Origin: Phreatobacter sp.
GTDB lineage: Bacteria; Pseudomonadota; Alphaproteobacteria; Rhizobiales; Phreatobacteraceae
Assembly: GCF_027532945.1 (NCBI RefSeq)
Contig: NZ_JAPZTZ010000004.1
Span: 283,036-347,035 of the forward strand
Direction of reading: 5' to 3'
DNA length: 64,000 nucleotides
The position numbers and the translations under genes are program-made. This document shows positions 16,587-25,919 of this stretch, piece by piece. The notes under the pieces were generated by a model, which saw only the letters and a list, made by a program, of their open reading frames with translations, did not search any database and was not told where the DNA came from. Each line of letters begins with the position of its first letter. The stretch's first letter is position 1.

Positions 16587-17453
16587 ATGGCGTCCAAGCC
16601 TGCCGCCATGACCGCAATCCCTGCTTCCGCCCTGGCTGCCGCCGGGCCGCTCGCCCGCTTCCTGCGGGCCGACCGGCCGGCGGTGATGGGCATCCTCAAT
16701 GTCACCCCCGATTCCTTCTCCGACGGCGGCCGGTTCTTCGACCCGGCCGTCGCTATCCGCCACGCCGAGCAGATGGCCGCCGACGGCGCCGACATTCTCG
16801 ACATCGGCGCGGAATCGACCCGGCCCTATCCCGGACAGAAGCCGGTGGACCGCGACGCGGAGATCGCACGGCTTGCGCCTGTCCTGCCGGCGGTGGTGAA
16901 GCTCGGCCTGCCGGTCTCCATCGACACGATCAAGGCCGATGTCGCCCGCTGGGCCCTCGACCAGGGCGCGGTCATCGTGAACGATGTCTGGGGCCTGCAG
17001 CGCGATCCGGCCATGGCGCCGCTGGTGGCTGAGCGCGGCGTGCCTGTCATCGTCATGCACAACCGCGACGAGGCCGACCCCGCCATCGACATCGTCTCCG
17101 ACATGGTCGCCTTCCTCGCCCGCTCCGTCGCCATCGCCGAAGGTGCGGGCATTGCCCGCAACCGCATCGCCGTCGATCCCGGCATCGGCTTCGGCAAGAC
17201 GCCGGACCAGAGCATCGCCGCCTTGGCCAAGGTGCGCGCGCTGCACCAGCTCGGCCTGCCGATCCTCGTCGGCGCGTCCCGCAAGCGCTTCATCGACCGG
17301 ATCGACCCATCGCCGGTCACTGCACGGATCGGCGGCTCGCTTGCCGCCCATCTCCATGCGGCGGAGGCTGGCGCCGCCATCATCCGCGCCCATGACGTGC
17401 GCGAAACCGTGCAGGCGCTGAAGGTGCGCGCCGCCCTTGGAGCTGCCGCATGA
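16587..17453 (+). CDS. folP: dihydropteroate synthase
   Basis: Condenses 6-hydroxymethyl-dihydropterin pyrophosphate with p-aminobenzoate to dihydropteroate, and is the sulfonamide target. Both signatures are present: VMGILNVTPDSFSDGGRFFDP and GADILDIGAESTRPYPG. Later loops include VNDVWGLQRD, VDPGIGFGKTPDQ and ILVGASRKRFI, whose Lys/Arg bind pterin and phosphate. 288 aa from the ATG at 16587; a second ATG at 16608 is an alternative start. It is the first gene of the folP-folB-folK cluster and overlaps folB by ATGA. Confidence 0.95.
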   Translation: MASKPAAMTAIPASALAAAGPLARFLRADRPAVMGILNVTPDSFSDGGRFFDPAVAIRHAEQMAADGADILDIGAESTRPYPGQKPVDRDAEIARLAPVLPAVVKLGLPVSIDTIKADVARWALDQGAVIVNDVWGLQRDPAMAPLVAERGVPVIVMHNRDEADPAIDIVSDMVAFLARSVAIAEGAGIARNRIAVDPGIGFGKTPDQSIAALAKVRALHQLGLPILVGASRKRFIDRIDPSPVTARIGGSLAAHLHAAEAGAAIIRAHDVRETVQALKVRAALGAAA

Positions 17454-17818
17454 GCGACCGCATTTTCCTCAAGGGCCTGCTGGTCCATGCCCATCACGGT
17501 CTGCTCTCGCATGAGAGCGAGGTTGGCCAGCGCTTCGTCATCGACCTCGACATGGAGATCGACCTCGCCCGCGCCGCGGCGAGCGACCATCTCGCCAACA
17601 CCGTCTCCTATGCCGATGTGGCGGAGGTGACGTTGAGCACGTTCAAGGCGCGGAACTTCAAGCTGCTGGAGGCCGCAGCCGGCGCCGTGGCCGAGGCTGT
17701 CCTGTCGGCCTTTCCCGCCATCGCGGCGATCACCGTCACCGTCCACAAGCCGCACGCGCCCATCGCCGCCATTTTCGACGATGTCGGCGTCATCATGACC
17801 CGGCGGCGCGCCGCCTGA
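17450..17818 (+). CDS. folB: dihydroneopterin aldolase
   Basis: Converts 7,8-dihydroneopterin to 6-hydroxymethyl-dihydropterin and glycolaldehyde, feeding FolK and then FolP. 122 aa, the usual size. Motifs: IFLKGLLVHAHHGLLSHESEVGQRFVIDLDMEID (catalytic-site Tyr position replaced by His-rich GLLVHAHHG, common in this group), NTVSYADVAEVT and FKLLEAAA (active-site Glu). The start overlaps the folP stop (ATGA) and its stop shares one base with the folK start (TGATG), so all three are translationally coupled. Confidence 0.92.
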   Translation: MSDRIFLKGLLVHAHHGLLSHESEVGQRFVIDLDMEIDLARAAASDHLANTVSYADVAEVTLSTFKARNFKLLEAAAGAVAEAVLSAFPAIAAITVTVHKPHAPIAAIFDDVGVIMTRRRAA

Positions 17819-18312
17819 TGGCCCTGGCGCTCCTCGGCCTCGGCGGCAATGTCGGCGACGTGCGCGCGACGCTCGACCGCGCCGTTGCCGATCTGTGCGA
17901 CGGCACGGCGGTAACACTCCTCGCCCGCTCCTCCGACTATGAGACGCCGCCCTGGGGCGTCACCGACCAGCCGGCCTTCGTGAACCTGTGCCTCAAGGTG
18001 GAGACCACGCTGACGCCGCGGGATCTGCTCGCCCGCGCCCTGGCCGTCGAGGCCTCGCTCGGGCGCGACCGCGCCACGGGCCGCCGTTGGGGGCCTCGCC
18101 CCGTCGACATCGACATCCTCGCCTATGGCGACCTCGTTCTCCACGACGCCGACCTGACTGTGCCGCATCCGCGCATGGCCGAGCGGGCTTTCGTGCTGGT
18201 CCCGCTCATGGAGATCGCGCCGGACTGGCGGATCGGCGATGCGACGGTGCGGGAGCTTGCGGCGCGGATTGACGCCACCGGCGTCACCCGCCTGCCGCCG
18301 CGGCCGATTTAA
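17818..18312 (+). CDS. folK: 2-amino-4-hydroxy-6-hydroxymethyldihydropteridine diphosphokinase
   Basis: HPPK transfers pyrophosphate from ATP to 6-hydroxymethyl-dihydropterin. 164 aa. The start LALLGLGGNVGDVRATLDRA and the PROSITE-type signature RRWGPRPVDIDILAYGD (metal-binding Asp pair) are diagnostic, followed by VPHPRMAERAFVLVPLMEI. It is the last gene of the folate cluster. The 3' end overlaps the convergent methyltransferase gene by 4 bases. No folE or folC is visible in the window. Confidence 0.95.
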   Translation: MALALLGLGGNVGDVRATLDRAVADLCDGTAVTLLARSSDYETPPWGVTDQPAFVNLCLKVETTLTPRDLLARALAVEASLGRDRATGRRWGPRPVDIDILAYGDLVLHDADLTVPHPRMAERAFVLVPLMEIAPDWRIGDATVRELAARIDATGVTRLPPRPI

Positions 18313-19091
18313 GCGAAGCTCACGCGCGTCTTGCCCGCGGGGCTGACGCGGATGTGCGCCGTCGGCAGCATCTGCGGCATGACCTCGACGAAGCCGATAT
18401 CCGAGCGGTCGAGTGCCTTGTCGAGCGCAGCAGCCATGGCCGAGCCGGTGCGCGCGATCACGAGATCGCTCATGTCGGTGCTGGTGAGGGCGACGGGCGT
18501 GAAATCCGCCCGCTTCATGAAGTTGCCGACCGCCTCCAGCACGCCGAGGTTCTGGTTCATGCCCTTCTGGCTGTGGCAGCAGTCGTTCAGCATCATCACC
18601 CCGTCGGCCGACAGCAGATGCTGGTAGTAGAGCAGGTCGCGCAGCACATATTCGTACTGGTGGTTGGCATCGACATAGATGAAGTCAAACGCCCCATCCC
18701 CGTGCCGGTCGCGCACTTGGGCGAAACCCGAGATCGTGTCGGCGCGGATGATCTCTACATCGCCGCGACCCGCGAAGCGCTGGCATGCCGTCTCGTAGGT
18801 CCGGTCGAAGGTCGCCTGGTCGGAGAGGCTGCCGCCGAAATAGCGCTCGAAGGCGGTGAGCGGCAGGATCCATGGCGGCAGCTTGTCGAAATGCGAATAG
18901 GTGGCGAGGGCCTCGGCGCTCCAGGCATCGACGAGGACGCTGTGGCTGGGCTTCAGGGCGTCCATGAGGCGCACCGCATTGTCGCCCTTGTGGACGCCGA
19001 GTTCGATCATGGCCGGGCGCCGCCCGGCCGCCGCGAACACCTCGCCGACGATGTCGTAGAGCCGCGCGCGGCCGCAATCGACGACCTTCAT
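18309..19091 (-). CDS. class I SAM-dependent methyltransferase (Methyltransf_24-like)
   Basis: 260 aa from the ATG at 19091, which overlaps the stop of the upstream nucleotidyltransferase (ATGA). The SAM-binding region reads MIELGVHKGDNAVRLMDAL, with the following acidic strand in SVLVDAW, then FDFIYVDANHQYEYVLRDL typical of Methyltransf_24. A DCCHS motif follows (MMLNDCCHSQKG). Cotranscription with a glucose-1-phosphate cytidylyltransferase-type gene suggests it modifies a surface or O-antigen sugar. The longer start in the track (19163) lies inside the upstream gene. Confidence 0.78.
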   Translation of the reverse strand: MKVVDCGRARLYDIVGEVFAAAGRRPAMIELGVHKGDNAVRLMDALKPSHSVLVDAWSAEALATYSHFDKLPPWILPLTAFERYFGGSLSDQATFDRTYETACQRFAGRGDVEIIRADTISGFAQVRDRHGDGAFDFIYVDANHQYEYVLRDLLYYQHLLSADGVMMLNDCCHSQKGMNQNLGVLEAVGNFMKRADFTPVALTSTDMSDLVIARTGSAMAAALDKALDRSDIGFVEVMPQMLPTAHIRVSPAGKTRVSFA

Positions 19092-19897
19092 GACGCCATG
19101 CGCTCCGGCGGCGGCGAGCCGGCGAGGGGAGGGCGCATCCACGGCGCATCGCCGCTCTCCCAAAGGCCTTCCAGCAGCTTCAGCGCACGCAGCGTGTCGG
19201 CGGCGAGCCAGAAGCCCTCGTGCCGGTAGCCGCCGAGGCGCTTCTCCTGCGTCAGCGTCTCGAACAGGCCGTTGAGGCTCGCGCCATCGCCGGCCATGGC
19301 CGGATGGTCGAAGACGGCGGGGTCGAAGACCGCGAAGCCGCCATTGATCCAGCCTTCGCCGATCTGCGGCTTCTCGACAAAGCCGGCGACCTTGTCGCCA
19401 TCAAAGCGGATGCCGCCGAAGCGGGACGGCGGGCGCACCGCTGTCACGGTGACGAGATGGCCGCGCCGACGATGGTGCTCGACCACGGCCGAGACATCGA
19501 CGTCGCTGACGCTGTCGCCATAGGTGACGATGAAGGGTTCGGCCTCCAGCAGGGGGCGCAGCCGTGCGACGCGCCCGCCGGTCTCGGTCTGCGCGCCCGT
19601 GTCGACGATGCGCACCCGCCAGTCGTCGTCGGCGCCGCCGGAGCGCGCGACATGGCCGCGGCCCGCGTCGATCTCGAGGTCGCCGGCCGTGTCCACCGCA
19701 TCGAGGAAGAAGCGCTTGATCTTGTCGCCCTGCGAGCCCGCCGCAACGATGAAATCGTCGAAGCCCTGCAGGCGGAAGCTGCGCATGATGTGCCAGAGGA
19801 TCGGCCTTCCGCCGATCTCCAGCATGGGTTTCGGCGCAAGATCGCCGTCGGCCGCCATGCGCGTGCCGCCGCCGCCGGCCAGGATCACCACCTTCAT
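19088..19897 (-). CDS. rfbF: sugar-1-phosphate nucleotidyltransferase, probably glucose-1-phosphate cytidylyltransferase
   Basis: Nucleotidyltransferase (269 aa) making CDP-glucose or a related NDP-sugar. The signature VILAGGGGTRMAADGDLAPKPMLEIGGRPILWHIMR is closest to RfbF (glucose-1-phosphate cytidylyltransferase). YGDSVSDVDV supplies the metal-binding Asp, followed by FVEKPQIGEGWINGGFAVFD. CDP-glucose feeds 3,6-dideoxyhexose or branched-sugar synthesis for lipopolysaccharide, but the next enzyme (CDP-glucose dehydratase) is not in the window; the partner here is a methyltransferase. A near-consensus CtrA site lies about 50 bases upstream. Confidence 0.85.
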   Translation of the reverse strand: MKVVILAGGGGTRMAADGDLAPKPMLEIGGRPILWHIMRSFRLQGFDDFIVAAGSQGDKIKRFFLDAVDTAGDLEIDAGRGHVARSGGADDDWRVRIVDTGAQTETGGRVARLRPLLEAEPFIVTYGDSVSDVDVSAVVEHHRRRGHLVTVTAVRPPSRFGGIRFDGDKVAGFVEKPQIGEGWINGGFAVFDPAVFDHPAMAGDGASLNGLFETLTQEKRLGGYRHEGFWLAADTLRALKLLEGLWESGDAPWMRPPLAGSPPPERMAS

Positions 19898-19946
19898 GCG
19901 AACCCCGCTGGAGCCTGTGGTTTCCGCCCATCTGTGCGGCGATCAT

Positions 19947-19963
19947 GGTTAACGGGCGGTAAA
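19947..19963 (-). promoter_or_regulatory. CtrA-like site (TTTA-N7-TTAACC, one mismatch)
   Basis: Reads TTTA-CCGCCCG-TTAACC on the minus strand, 50-66 bases before the rfbF start codon. The same TTTA-N7-TTAACC form occurs at 51898. Confidence 0.4.
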
Positions 19964-20046
19964 AGGTTCGCCCCGTTCCGGCGAGGCGTCCCGCTCCGCC
20001 CAAAGGACGCCTTCCTGTCGGGCTTTCTTCGTGGCATCGAAGCTGC

Positions 20047-22032
20047 ATGACCGACACCATGACCTCGCCCGACGCACCGCTCGCGCTCGCCTCCGAGTTC
20101 CCGCCCGCAACGGACGCCGCCTGGCGCGCCGCGGTCGATGCCGTCCTCAAGGGCAAGCCCTTCGACAAGGTGCTGGTGGGCCGCACCGCCGACGGCATCG
20201 CCGTCCAGCCCCTCTATCCCCGCAAGGCTGGCGCAGCGCCGCTTGCCGCCCGCGCGCCGGGCTTGCCCTGGACCATCGCCCAGCGCGCCGACCATCCCGA
20301 TCCGGCCGCCGCCAATGCGCTCGCCCTCGAGGATCTCTCGGGCGGCGCATCGGGCCTCGTCGTCGTCACCCGCGGCGCCATCGGCGACCGGCGCGGCGAC
20401 GCCATGGTGGTCGATGGCCTTGCCGACCTCGATGCGCTCCTCGCCGGGGTGATGCTCGACCTCATCCCGGTCCGCATCGATGCCGGCACCTCCGCCGGCC
20501 ATGTCGCCGCCATGCTGGCGGCGAAGGCCGAACGTGACGGCATCGATCCGGCGACGCTCACCATTGCCTTCGGCATCGATCCCGTCGGTGCCTTCGCCCG
20601 CCGCGGCACGCTGGAGGACTGGGCCGGCGCCGCCGGCAAGGCCTCCGACGCAGTGCTTGCGCTGCGCCGCCGCGGCTTTGGCGGCACGCAGCTCCTTGCC
20701 GACGGCCGCGTCATCCATGATGCCGGCGGTTCGGAGGTGCAGGAGCTCGCCTATGTGCTCGGCGCCGCGGTCCAGTATTGGCGGATGCTGGAGGCGGCCG
20801 GCCTGCCGCTCGCCGAGGCCGCGCGGGCGCTGTCCGTCGTGCTCTCTGTCGATGCCGACCAGTTCCTCTCGACCGCCAAAGTCCGCGCCATGCGCAAGCT
20901 CTGGGCGCGGCTCGAGACGGCGTGCGGCCTCGCGCCCTCCCATCTCGACCTCCATGCCGAGACCGCCTGGCGCATGCTCACCCGCGTCGATCCGGCCGTG
21001 AACTGGCTGCGCACCACCACTGCCGTCTTCGCCGCCGGCGTCGGCGGTGCGGATCACGTGGTCGTCGAGCCCTGGACCGCCGCAATCGGCCTGCCCGATG
21101 CCTTTGCCCGCCGCATCGCCCGCAACACCCAGCTCATCCTCATCGAGGAATCGAACCTCCACCGCGTCGCTGATCCCGCCGCCGGCTCCGGTGGCATGGA
21201 GGCGCTGACCGACGAGCTCTGCCAGCGCGCCTGGGCCCAGTTCCAGGAGTGGGAAAAGGCCGGCGGCATCGTCGCCGCCCTGTCGGCGAACCTCGTCCAG
21301 CCTGCGGTCGCCAAGGTCCGCGCCGAGCGCGCCGCCGCCATCGCCAGGCGGCGCGAGCCGCTGACCGGCGCCTCCGAATTCCCCAATGTCCATGAGGCGG
21401 TGCCCGAGGTGCTCGCCGCGCCGAAGCGTGAGACCCGCCGCGATGCCGCGCCCATCGACCTGCCGGAAGCGGGTGGCGGCGCACGCTTCGAGGCGCAGGT
21501 GAAGGCATTCACCGGCGGCGCGATCCGCTCCGCCCTGTCGCGGCTGAAGAGCGATACGATCTTCGTCGAGGCGCTCGCTCCCATCCGCCTCGCCGAGCCC
21601 TTCGAGGCACTGCGCGCCCGGCTCGACGCCGTCACCGCTGCATCCGGCACGCGGCCAAAGGTGTTCCTCGCTGTGGTCGGCCCTGTCGCCGCCTTCACCG
21701 CCCGCGCGACCTTTGCCCGCAATCTCTTCGAGGCCGGCGGCTTCGATGCGCCGATCCCCGCAGGCTTTGCCGATGTCGCGGCGATCTGCAGTGCCTTCAC
21801 GGTAAGCGGCGCCGCCATTGCCTGCATCTGCTCCTCCGACGAGCTCTATGCGTCGGACGGCGCCCATGTCGCCGAGGCCCTCAAGGCCGCCGGTGCGAAG
21901 CAGCTTTGGCTCGCCGGCCGCCCCGGCGATCTCGAGGAGGGCCTCAAGGCGGCGGGCGTCGACGGTTTCGTCTTTGCCGGAGGCGACGTGCTAGACTTCC
22001 TGAACCGCGCCCATGCGGCGCTGGATGCGTGA
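20047..22032 (+). CDS. mutA: methylmalonyl-CoA mutase small (beta) subunit
   Basis: 661 aa. The TIM-barrel part aligns in pattern with the large subunit ([71 protein letters not shown]). The C-terminal region lacks the DxHxxG cobalamin-binding motif, as expected for the non-catalytic subunit of the heterodimeric mutase. It partners MutB, encoded 10 bases downstream. The pair interconverts methylmalonyl-CoA and succinyl-CoA in propionate catabolism. The ribosome site is weak. Confidence 0.93.
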   Translation: MTDTMTSPDAPLALASEFPPATDAAWRAAVDAVLKGKPFDKVLVGRTADGIAVQPLYPRKAGAAPLAARAPGLPWTIAQRADHPDPAAANALALEDLSGGASGLVVVTRGAIGDRRGDAMVVDGLADLDALLAGVMLDLIPVRIDAGTSAGHVAAMLAAKAERDGIDPATLTIAFGIDPVGAFARRGTLEDWAGAAGKASDAVLALRRRGFGGTQLLADGRVIHDAGGSEVQELAYVLGAAVQYWRMLEAAGLPLAEAARALSVVLSVDADQFLSTAKVRAMRKLWARLETACGLAPSHLDLHAETAWRMLTRVDPAVNWLRTTTAVFAAGVGGADHVVVEPWTAAIGLPDAFARRIARNTQLILIEESNLHRVADPAAGSGGMEALTDELCQRAWAQFQEWEKAGGIVAALSANLVQPAVAKVRAERAAAIARRREPLTGASEFPNVHEAVPEVLAAPKRETRRDAAPIDLPEAGGGARFEAQVKAFTGGAIRSALSRLKSDTIFVEALAPIRLAEPFEALRARLDAVTAASGTRPKVFLAVVGPVAAFTARATFARNLFEAGGFDAPIPAGFADVAAICSAFTVSGAAIACICSSDELYASDGAHVAEALKAAGAKQLWLAGRPGDLEEGLKAAGVDGFVFAGGDVLDFLNRAHAALDA

Positions 22033-22042
22033 GGAGACGGCC

Positions 22043-24190
22043 ATGACCCGCATCCCCGATTTCACCACCATCGCCTTTACAGACGCCGCCCCCGTCGCGA
22101 GCGGCGGCGCCACTTGGGCGACGCCCGAGGAGATCGCGGTGCGCCCGGTCCACACGCAAGCGGACCTCGCCGGCATCGACTTCCTCGACACCTATCCGGG
22201 CATCAAGCCGTTCCTGCGCGGCCCCTATCCCACCATGTACGTGAACCAGCCCTGGACGATCCGGCAATATGCCGGCTTCTCCACGGCCGAGGATTCCAAC
22301 GCCTTCTACCGGCGCAATCTCGCCGCGGGCCAGAAGGGCCTGTCGGTGGCCTTCGACCTCGCCACCCATCGCGGCTACGACAGCGACCACCCGCGCGTTT
22401 CGGGTGATGTCGGCATGGCGGGCGTCGCCATCGACAGCATCTACGACATGCGCACGCTGTTCTCCGGCATCCCGCTGGACCAGATGAGCGTGTCCATGAC
22501 CATGAACGGCGCGGTGCTGCCGATCCTCGCGCTCTACATCGCCGCGGCGGAAGAGCAGGGCGTGCCGCAGGCCAAGCTCTCCGGGACCATCCAGAACGAC
22601 ATCCTCAAGGAGTTCATGGTCCGCAACACCTACATTTATCCGCCGAAGCCCTCGATGCGGATCATCTCCGACATCTTCGCCCACACGGCGAAGGAGATGC
22701 CGAAGTACAATTCCATCTCGATCTCCGGCTATCACATGCAGGAGGCCGGTGCGACGCAGGACCTCGAGCTCGCCTACACCCTCGCCGACGGCGTCGAATA
22801 TATCCGCGCCGGCATCGCCGCCGGCATGACGGTCGATCAGTTCGCGCCGCGCCTGTCCTTCTTCTGGGCCATCGGCATGAACTTCTTCATGGAGGTGGCA
22901 AAGCTCCGCGCCGCGCGTCTCCTTTGGGCGAAGCTCGTCAAGCAGTTCGACCCGAAGAGCGACAAGTCGCTGCCGCTGCGCACGCACTCGCAGACGTCGG
23001 GCTGGTCGCTGACCGCGCAGGACGTGTTCAACAACGTCGTCCGCACCCAGATCGAGGCCATGGCGGCGACGCAAGGCCACACCCAGTCGCTGCACACCAA
23101 CGCCCTCGACGAGGCGCTGGCCCTGCCCACAGACTTCTCCGCCCGCATCGCCCGCAACACCCAGCTCTTCCTCCAGCAGGAGAGCGGCACGACGCGGATC
23201 ATCGACCCCTGGGGCGGCTCGCTCTATGTCGAGCGTCTGACCGCGGACCTTGCCGCCAAGGCCTGGGAACACATCCAGGAGGTCGAGGCCCTTGGCGGCA
23301 TGGCCAAGGCGATCGATGCCGGCATCCCGAAGCTGCGCATCGAGGAGGCCGCGGCCAAGACCCAGGCGCGCATTGATTCCGGCGTTCAGTCGGTGATCGG
23401 CGTCAACAAGTTCCGCCCCGATGGCGAAAAGCCCATCGACGTGCTGAAGGTCGACAATTCCGCCGTCCGGGCGAGCCAGATCGAGAAGCTGAAGCGCCTG
23501 CGCGCCGAGCGCAATCCGGCCGAGGTCCAGGCGGCGCTGGATGCACTGACCGCGGGCGCTGCCGGCAACGGCAACCTTCTGGCGCTCGCCATCAATGCCG
23601 CCCGCGCCAAGGCCACGGTCGGCGAGATGTCGGACGCGATGGAGAAGGTGTTCGGACGCCACAAGGCCGAGATCAAGGCCATTTCCGGCGTCTACAAGCG
23701 CGAGGTCGGCGCCATGAACGAGAATGTCTCGAAGGTCCAGCACATGGTCGAGGCCTTCGCCGAGAATGAGGGCCGCCGCCCCCGCATCCTTGTCGCCAAG
23801 GTCGGCCAGGACGGCCATGATCGCGGCCAGAAGGTCATCGCCTCGGCCTTTGCCGATCTCGGCTTCGACGTCGATATCGGGCCGCTCTTCGCCACCCCGG
23901 GGGAGGCCGCCAAGCAGGCCATCGAGAACGACGTCCACTGCGTCGGCGTCTCATCGCTTGCCGCCGGCCACCTGACGCTCGTCCCCGAGCTCAAGGCGGA
24001 GCTGGCGAAGCAGGGCCGCGAGGACATCATGATCGTCGTCGGCGGTGTCATCCCGCCCCAGGACTTCGACGCCCTCTATGCCGCCGGCGCCTCGTCGATC
24101 TTCCCGCCGGGCACGCCGATCGCGGATGCCGCCATCGACCTGATCGACAAGCTCAACGCCAAGCTGGGTTACGTGCAGGCGGCGGAGTAA
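22043..24190 (+). CDS. mutB: methylmalonyl-CoA mutase large (alpha) subunit, B12-dependent
   Basis: 715 aa from the ATG at 22043 (ribosome site GAGGAG); the track's earlier start overlaps mutA. The substrate-binding barrel includes [30 protein letters not shown] and [24 protein letters not shown]. The cobalamin domain carries [31 protein letters not shown], with the DxHxxG lower-ligand histidine, then [14 protein letters not shown] and [10 protein letters not shown]. Adenosylcobalamin-dependent isomerase of the propionyl-CoA pathway. Its chaperone gene meaB lies 5.5 kb downstream on the same strand, past a TTT operon and a hydrolase. Confidence 0.96.
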   Translation: MTRIPDFTTIAFTDAAPVASGGATWATPEEIAVRPVHTQADLAGIDFLDTYPGIKPFLRGPYPTMYVNQPWTIRQYAGFSTAEDSNAFYRRNLAAGQKGLSVAFDLATHRGYDSDHPRVSGDVGMAGVAIDSIYDMRTLFSGIPLDQMSVSMTMNGAVLPILALYIAAAEEQGVPQAKLSGTIQNDILKEFMVRNTYIYPPKPSMRIISDIFAHTAKEMPKYNSISISGYHMQEAGATQDLELAYTLADGVEYIRAGIAAGMTVDQFAPRLSFFWAIGMNFFMEVAKLRAARLLWAKLVKQFDPKSDKSLPLRTHSQTSGWSLTAQDVFNNVVRTQIEAMAATQGHTQSLHTNALDEALALPTDFSARIARNTQLFLQQESGTTRIIDPWGGSLYVERLTADLAAKAWEHIQEVEALGGMAKAIDAGIPKLRIEEAAAKTQARIDSGVQSVIGVNKFRPDGEKPIDVLKVDNSAVRASQIEKLKRLRAERNPAEVQAALDALTAGAAGNGNLLALAINAARAKATVGEMSDAMEKVFGRHKAEIKAISGVYKREVGAMNENVSKVQHMVEAFAENEGRRPRILVAKVGQDGHDRGQKVIASAFADLGFDVDIGPLFATPGEAAKQAIENDVHCVGVSSLAAGHLTLVPELKAELAKQGREDIMIVVGGVIPPQDFDALYAAGASSIFPPGTPIADAAIDLIDKLNAKLGYVQAAE

Positions 24191-24363
24191 CGGCGGCATA
24201 GCGGGAGAGGCCAGTCGGGTCCGGCGGCGGCACTCCCCGCAACCCTCCTATGCGCACCATCACACCACCATTCGAAACGGTTGAAACGCCCTCCATTCCG
24301 GTGCAGCCTGCCAAACCAGATACGAGCCGGATCAACCGGCCGATCGATCAAGGGAAGATCACC

Positions 24364-25353
24364 ATGACTGAACTCAGCCGTCGTCACCTCATGGCCGGCG
24401 CAGCCGGCCTCGGCCTCGCCTCGCAGCTCTCCGCCCCCGCTCTCGCCCAGGCCTTCCCCGCCCGTCCGATCACCCTCGTGGTGCCCTGGGGTGCCGGCGG
24501 CGGCACGGACGCCACCGCCCGCATCGTCGGCTCGCTCATGGAGCGTGAGTTCGGCCAGCCGGTGAACGTCGTGAACCGCACCGGCGGCTCCGGCGTCGTC
24601 GGCCACTCCGCCATCGCCACCGGTGCCGCCGACGGCTACACGATCGGCATGGTGACGGTGGAAATCACCATGATGCATTGGCAGGGCCTCACCCAGCTCA
24701 AGCACGACAGCTACACCCCGCTGGCTCTCATGAACGAGGATCCGCCGGGCGTGCAGGTTTCCGCCTCCAGCCCCTATGCCGACCTCAAGGCCCTCGCCGA
24801 CGCGATCCGGGCGAATCCCGGCAAGCTCAAGGCCTCCGGCACCGGCCAGGGTGGCATCTGGCACCTCGCCCTCGTCGGCTGGCTCGGCGCCATGGGCCTG
24901 CCGCCGACCGCCGTGCCGTGGGTGCCCTCCAACGGCGCCGCCCCCGCCATGCAGGACCTCGCCGCCGGCGGCATTGACATCGTCACCTGCTCGGTCCCCG
25001 AGGCCAAGGCCATGCTCGACGCCGGCCGCGCCAGGTCGCTCGCCATCATGGCCTCGGCGCGCAACCCGCAGTTCCCGAATGTGCCGACGCTGAAGGAGGC
25101 CATTGGCGTGGATTACACGGTCGGTGCCTGGCGCGGCATCGCGGCGCCCAAGGGTCTGCCGGCGCCGATCGCCGAGCGGTTCACCACGGTGCTCAAGAAG
25201 ATCAACGAGTCCAAGGAGTTCACCGACTTCATGGCGGCTCGTGGCTTCGGCGTGAAATGGGCCGACGGCGCGGGCTTCGCCAAGTTCATGGCCGAGGGTG
25301 ACGCCGCCATGGGCGTCGCCATGAGGGCCGCTGGCCTCGCCCGCCAGGCCTGA
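24364..25353 (+). CDS. tctC: TTT substrate-binding protein, first gene of tctCBA operon
   Basis: Periplasmic binding protein (329 aa from the ATG at 24364; the ORF-track start at 24250 adds 38 residues without signal character). The exported leader carries an RR pair (LSRRHLMAGAAGLGLASQLSAPALA-QA) and looks Tat-like, unlike the other two TctC proteins here. Ligand-binding loops: ITLVVPWGAGGGTDATARIVG and VPWVPSNGAAPAMQDLAAGGIDIV. It is followed by tctB and tctA, so this is the binding component of a complete importer for a di- or tricarboxylate. Its place between mutB and meaB hints at a substrate linked to propionate or succinate metabolism, which is inference. Confidence 0.93.
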   Translation: MTELSRRHLMAGAAGLGLASQLSAPALAQAFPARPITLVVPWGAGGGTDATARIVGSLMEREFGQPVNVVNRTGGSGVVGHSAIATGAADGYTIGMVTVEITMMHWQGLTQLKHDSYTPLALMNEDPPGVQVSASSPYADLKALADAIRANPGKLKASGTGQGGIWHLALVGWLGAMGLPPTAVPWVPSNGAAPAMQDLAAGGIDIVTCSVPEAKAMLDAGRARSLAIMASARNPQFPNVPTLKEAIGVDYTVGAWRGIAAPKGLPAPIAERFTTVLKKINESKEFTDFMAARGFGVKWADGAGFAKFMAEGDAAMGVAMRAAGLARQA

Positions 25354-25369
25354 CCTCGCATCCATCGGC

Positions 25370-25395
25370 AGGACCCGCGGCCCGCCGCGGGTCCT
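25370..25395 (+). promoter_or_regulatory. intra-operon hairpin between tctC and tctB
   Basis: Perfect 11-bp stem AGGACCCGCGG / CCGCGGGTCCT with a CCCG loop, 17 bases after the tctC stop and without a T-run. It is likely to protect the 3' end of the tctC mRNA or reduce read-through, giving more binding protein than permease. Confidence 0.6.
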
Positions 25396-25415
25396 CGCGC
25401 CCAAGGTCCAGTCCC

Positions 25416-25913
25416 ATGCATATCCCGAACCGCGCCACCGGCATCGGCCTCGCCGTGCTGGGAGCTGCCGTCGCCTATGGCGGGTCGCTGCTGCCGCCAG
25501 TCCCGGGCCAGCAGGTCGGCCCCAATGTCTTCCCGATGGTGATCGGCATTGGCCTCGTCCTCTGCGGCATCGCCATCGCCATCGGCATCGGCAAGTCGTT
25601 CGAGGAGCCCGAGGAGGTAGTGGCCTCCGAGGATGGCGCCCACGTTCCCGCAGACGCCGTCGCGCCCGTGCCGCACGCAGCACTGAAGACCATCGTGCCG
25701 CCGCTGCTCCTGCTCTTCTACGCCTTCACGGTCGACCATCTCGGCTTCATCCCAACCGCCGCGGTCATGGTGGCGACCACCTGCTTCGCCCTCGGCGGCA
25801 CGTGGCGCTCGGCCCTCATCCTGGCGCTCTGCGCACCGCCCGCCGTCCACCTCGTCTTCGCCAAGCTGCTGCGCGTGCCGCTGCCGCCCGGCCTTCTCCC
25901 GATCCCCTGGTAG
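25416..25913 (+). CDS. tctB: TTT small membrane protein TctB
   Basis: 165-aa integral membrane protein with four hydrophobic segments (GIGLAVLGAAVAYGGSLLP, VFPMVIGIGLVLCGIAIAIGI, IVPPLLLLFYAFTVDHLGFIPTAAVMVATTCFA and the last helix ALILALCAPPAVHLVFAKLL). The motif GQQVGPNVFPMVIG is typical of TctB. It is encoded between tctC and tctA, 6 bases before tctA. It is the poorly conserved small membrane partner of the permease. Confidence 0.9.
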   Translation: MHIPNRATGIGLAVLGAAVAYGGSLLPPVPGQQVGPNVFPMVIGIGLVLCGIAIAIGIGKSFEEPEEVVASEDGAHVPADAVAPVPHAALKTIVPPLLLLFYAFTVDHLGFIPTAAVMVATTCFALGGTWRSALILALCAPPAVHLVFAKLLRVPLPPGLLPIPW

Positions 25914-25919
25914 GCCGCC

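Noticed and set aside
19894-21867. 657-aa minus-strand ORF
   Set aside because: Antisense to mutA.
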